Shown: positions 12,812-13,636 of the stretch, piece by piece
How positions within the stretch are numbered: the stretch's first letter is position 1
Layout: each line of letters opens with the position of its first letter
From: CAYPUT01 sp046541715
Lineage (GTDB): Bacteria > Spirochaetota > Spirochaetia > DSM-27196 > PWMO01
Assembly (NCBI GenBank): GCA_046541715.1
Contig: JBKHCS010000079.1
Location: forward strand, 1-13,636
Direction of reading: 5' to 3'
DNA length: 13,636 bases
Notes under the pieces: model-generated
Seen by the model: the letters and a program-made list of their open reading frames with translations, nothing else
What the model was told of the DNA's origin: nothing
The model's database searches: none
Translations under genes and position numbers: made by a program

Positions 12812-13352
12812 TCCGGAGTTACTGGTGATGACAATGTCGAACTGCCCGTCCACCGGGGCCATGGCGTGCGCCCGGACCGAGTCGCAGCCGACCCGGTGGG
12901 CCTCGAGAAAGTCGCCGGCACAGACGGAGGTGACGTGCCGGTCGCGGTTTAGGGCCACGTTGAGCAGAAAGGTTGGCTCGGCGAAGAGCGCCGCCTGGCG
13001 TATCTCCTCCCAGAGCGGATTGCCTTCGGGTGATCCATGCGGGCGGCGCTATGGTTGCGCTGGATCGTCTCGAGAAGGGCCAATCCCGGCATGACCGCCT
13101 TGCCGCCGCCGGACATCCCGGAAAAGAACTGGGGCTCGACGAAGCCGGTCAGGATCTTCACATCGCAGTCTAAGAATTCTCCAAGGATGGAGATGTCGAT
13201 TCCGCCGTCGGTGATCCCGACGTGGCGGTGGCCGGCGGCGTCGCCGCAATCGTTCTGCACGATCCGGAAGCGCCGGGGAACCTCTCGCCCCAGAATCGTC
13301 TCGATCCCATCTGGGGTATTGGCACGATGGGTCCCCGTCGCGTTGAAGAAGA
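12812..13352 (-). pseudogene. LarA-family racemase fragment, frameshifted
   Basis: The middle of a LarA-type protein (nickel-pincer lactate racemase family, DUF2088). Recognisable motifs are ATGTHRANTPDGIETILG, DCDVKILTGFVEPQFFSGMSGGGKAVMPG and ETIQRNHS in one frame. Near 13028 the reading moves to another frame: GNPLWEEIRQAALFAEPTFLLNVALNRD, then FLEAHRVGCDSVRAHAMAPVDGQFDIVITSNSG. About six residues usually found between HP and GNPLW are missing, so a small deletion probably caused the shift. The N-terminal hundred or so residues and everything after NSG are absent. The His before FF in LarA (His174 in the Lactobacillus enzyme) is Gln here, although the pincer-bearing Lys and the NHS His remain. 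It cannot make a working enzyme. Confidence 0.8.
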
Positions 13353-13636
13353 CGCTCACAAAGGCCGTAGAGGCGCCGGCGATGAGCAGCACCATGCCGG
13401 TGAGCTTAATGGTACTCGAGGCGACATCCATCAGAATCCTGAAGCTGAGACGTCGGTAGGCCAGGATAAGCAACCTATCCACTACAGCATCGACCGCCGC
13501 CGTCTCCGTGGCGGCGGCAATGCAGGGCCCAACGCCATCGGAGGTGTGGATCGAGAAGGCACGCCATATCATTCTCCTGGACCCGGGAAGGGATAGGAAA
13601 GAAACGCGGGCTTTTGCAGCAGGGAACAACTGCTGG
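13353..13636 (-). pseudogene. TRAP transporter large subunit (DctM) fragment
   Basis: The frame is open to the right edge and reads WRAFSI, then ATETAAVDAVVDRLLILAYRRLSF and TIKLTGMVLLIAGAST. These match the segment of DctM-type permeases with T-x-T-E-A-A-A-V, a membrane helix, the YRRLSFR loop and the next helix. After about 13353 it changes directly, in the same frame, into the LarA fragment, so the last third of DctM is lost. Some positions that are hydrophobic in DctM have become charged (VDAVVDR), suggesting drift. What lies upstream is outside the window, so the break at the other end cannot be judged. Confidence 0.65.

Noticed and set aside
13037..13459. A plus-strand 140-codon frame opposite LarA and DctM
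   Set aside because: It is the complement of recognisable LarA and DctM motifs and shows no domain of its own.

Overview
The window is GC-rich bacterial DNA of chromosomal type. The gene types (FabV enoyl reductase, GldA/GldF/GldG-type ABC exporter, RNase Z, and a sugar-binding protein whose signal peptide ends AFA-GGQ) would fit a free-living spirochaete such as the Spirochaeta/Alkalispirochaeta group. That placement is inferred from gene style only: no rRNA, tRNA or other taxonomic marker is present.

Left block (1-4564, minus strand): a tight run read leftward, fabV, rnz, ABC ATPase, ABC-2 permease, and a GldG-like auxiliary protein cut by the window edge. From rnz onward the genes overlap by 4 or 8 nt or are 5 nt apart, so they are almost certainly cotranscribed. 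The last three build one ABC exporter. RNase Z and FabV are housekeeping enzymes for tRNA 3'-end processing and fatty-acid elongation.

Middle block (4565-7440): a gene-free stretch (4565-4993) carries a structured repeat array. It has two identical 71-bp repeats and a third related hairpin; stems differ but the 18-19 nt loop is nearly constant. Two further GC-rich hairpins follow. After it come a small nucleotidyltransferase-fold protein and an AraC/GyrI-type regulator on the plus strand, each with a TATAAT-like hexamer only 9-10 nt before the start codon, and convergently osmC on the minus strand. The AraC/GyrI gene has a strong internal ribosome site that could make the effector domain alone. 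Between osmC and the next operon is a 396-nt intergenic region, GC-rich on the left and AT-rich with a 12-bp palindrome on the right.

Right block (7441-12390, plus strand): a carbohydrate-uptake operon of an RpiR/MurR-type regulator, a secreted solute-binding protein, a hairpin, two permeases, an unrecognised 103-residue ORF and a HAD phosphatase. No ATPase for this importer is encoded here, so a shared MsmK/UgpC-type ATPase elsewhere is likely. The substrate cannot be read from sequence.

Right edge (12368-13636, minus strand): a gene graveyard. A DctM (TRAP transporter large subunit) fragment is joined in frame to the middle of a LarA-family nickel-dependent racemase. That LarA fragment lacks its N-terminus, carries Gln where the family has a catalytic His, is frameshifted near 13028, and stops matching LarA at about 12812. 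An unidentified His/Cys-rich reading frame follows and runs into the end of the HAD gene. The most interesting signals are the hairpin array and the DctM-LarA chimera.
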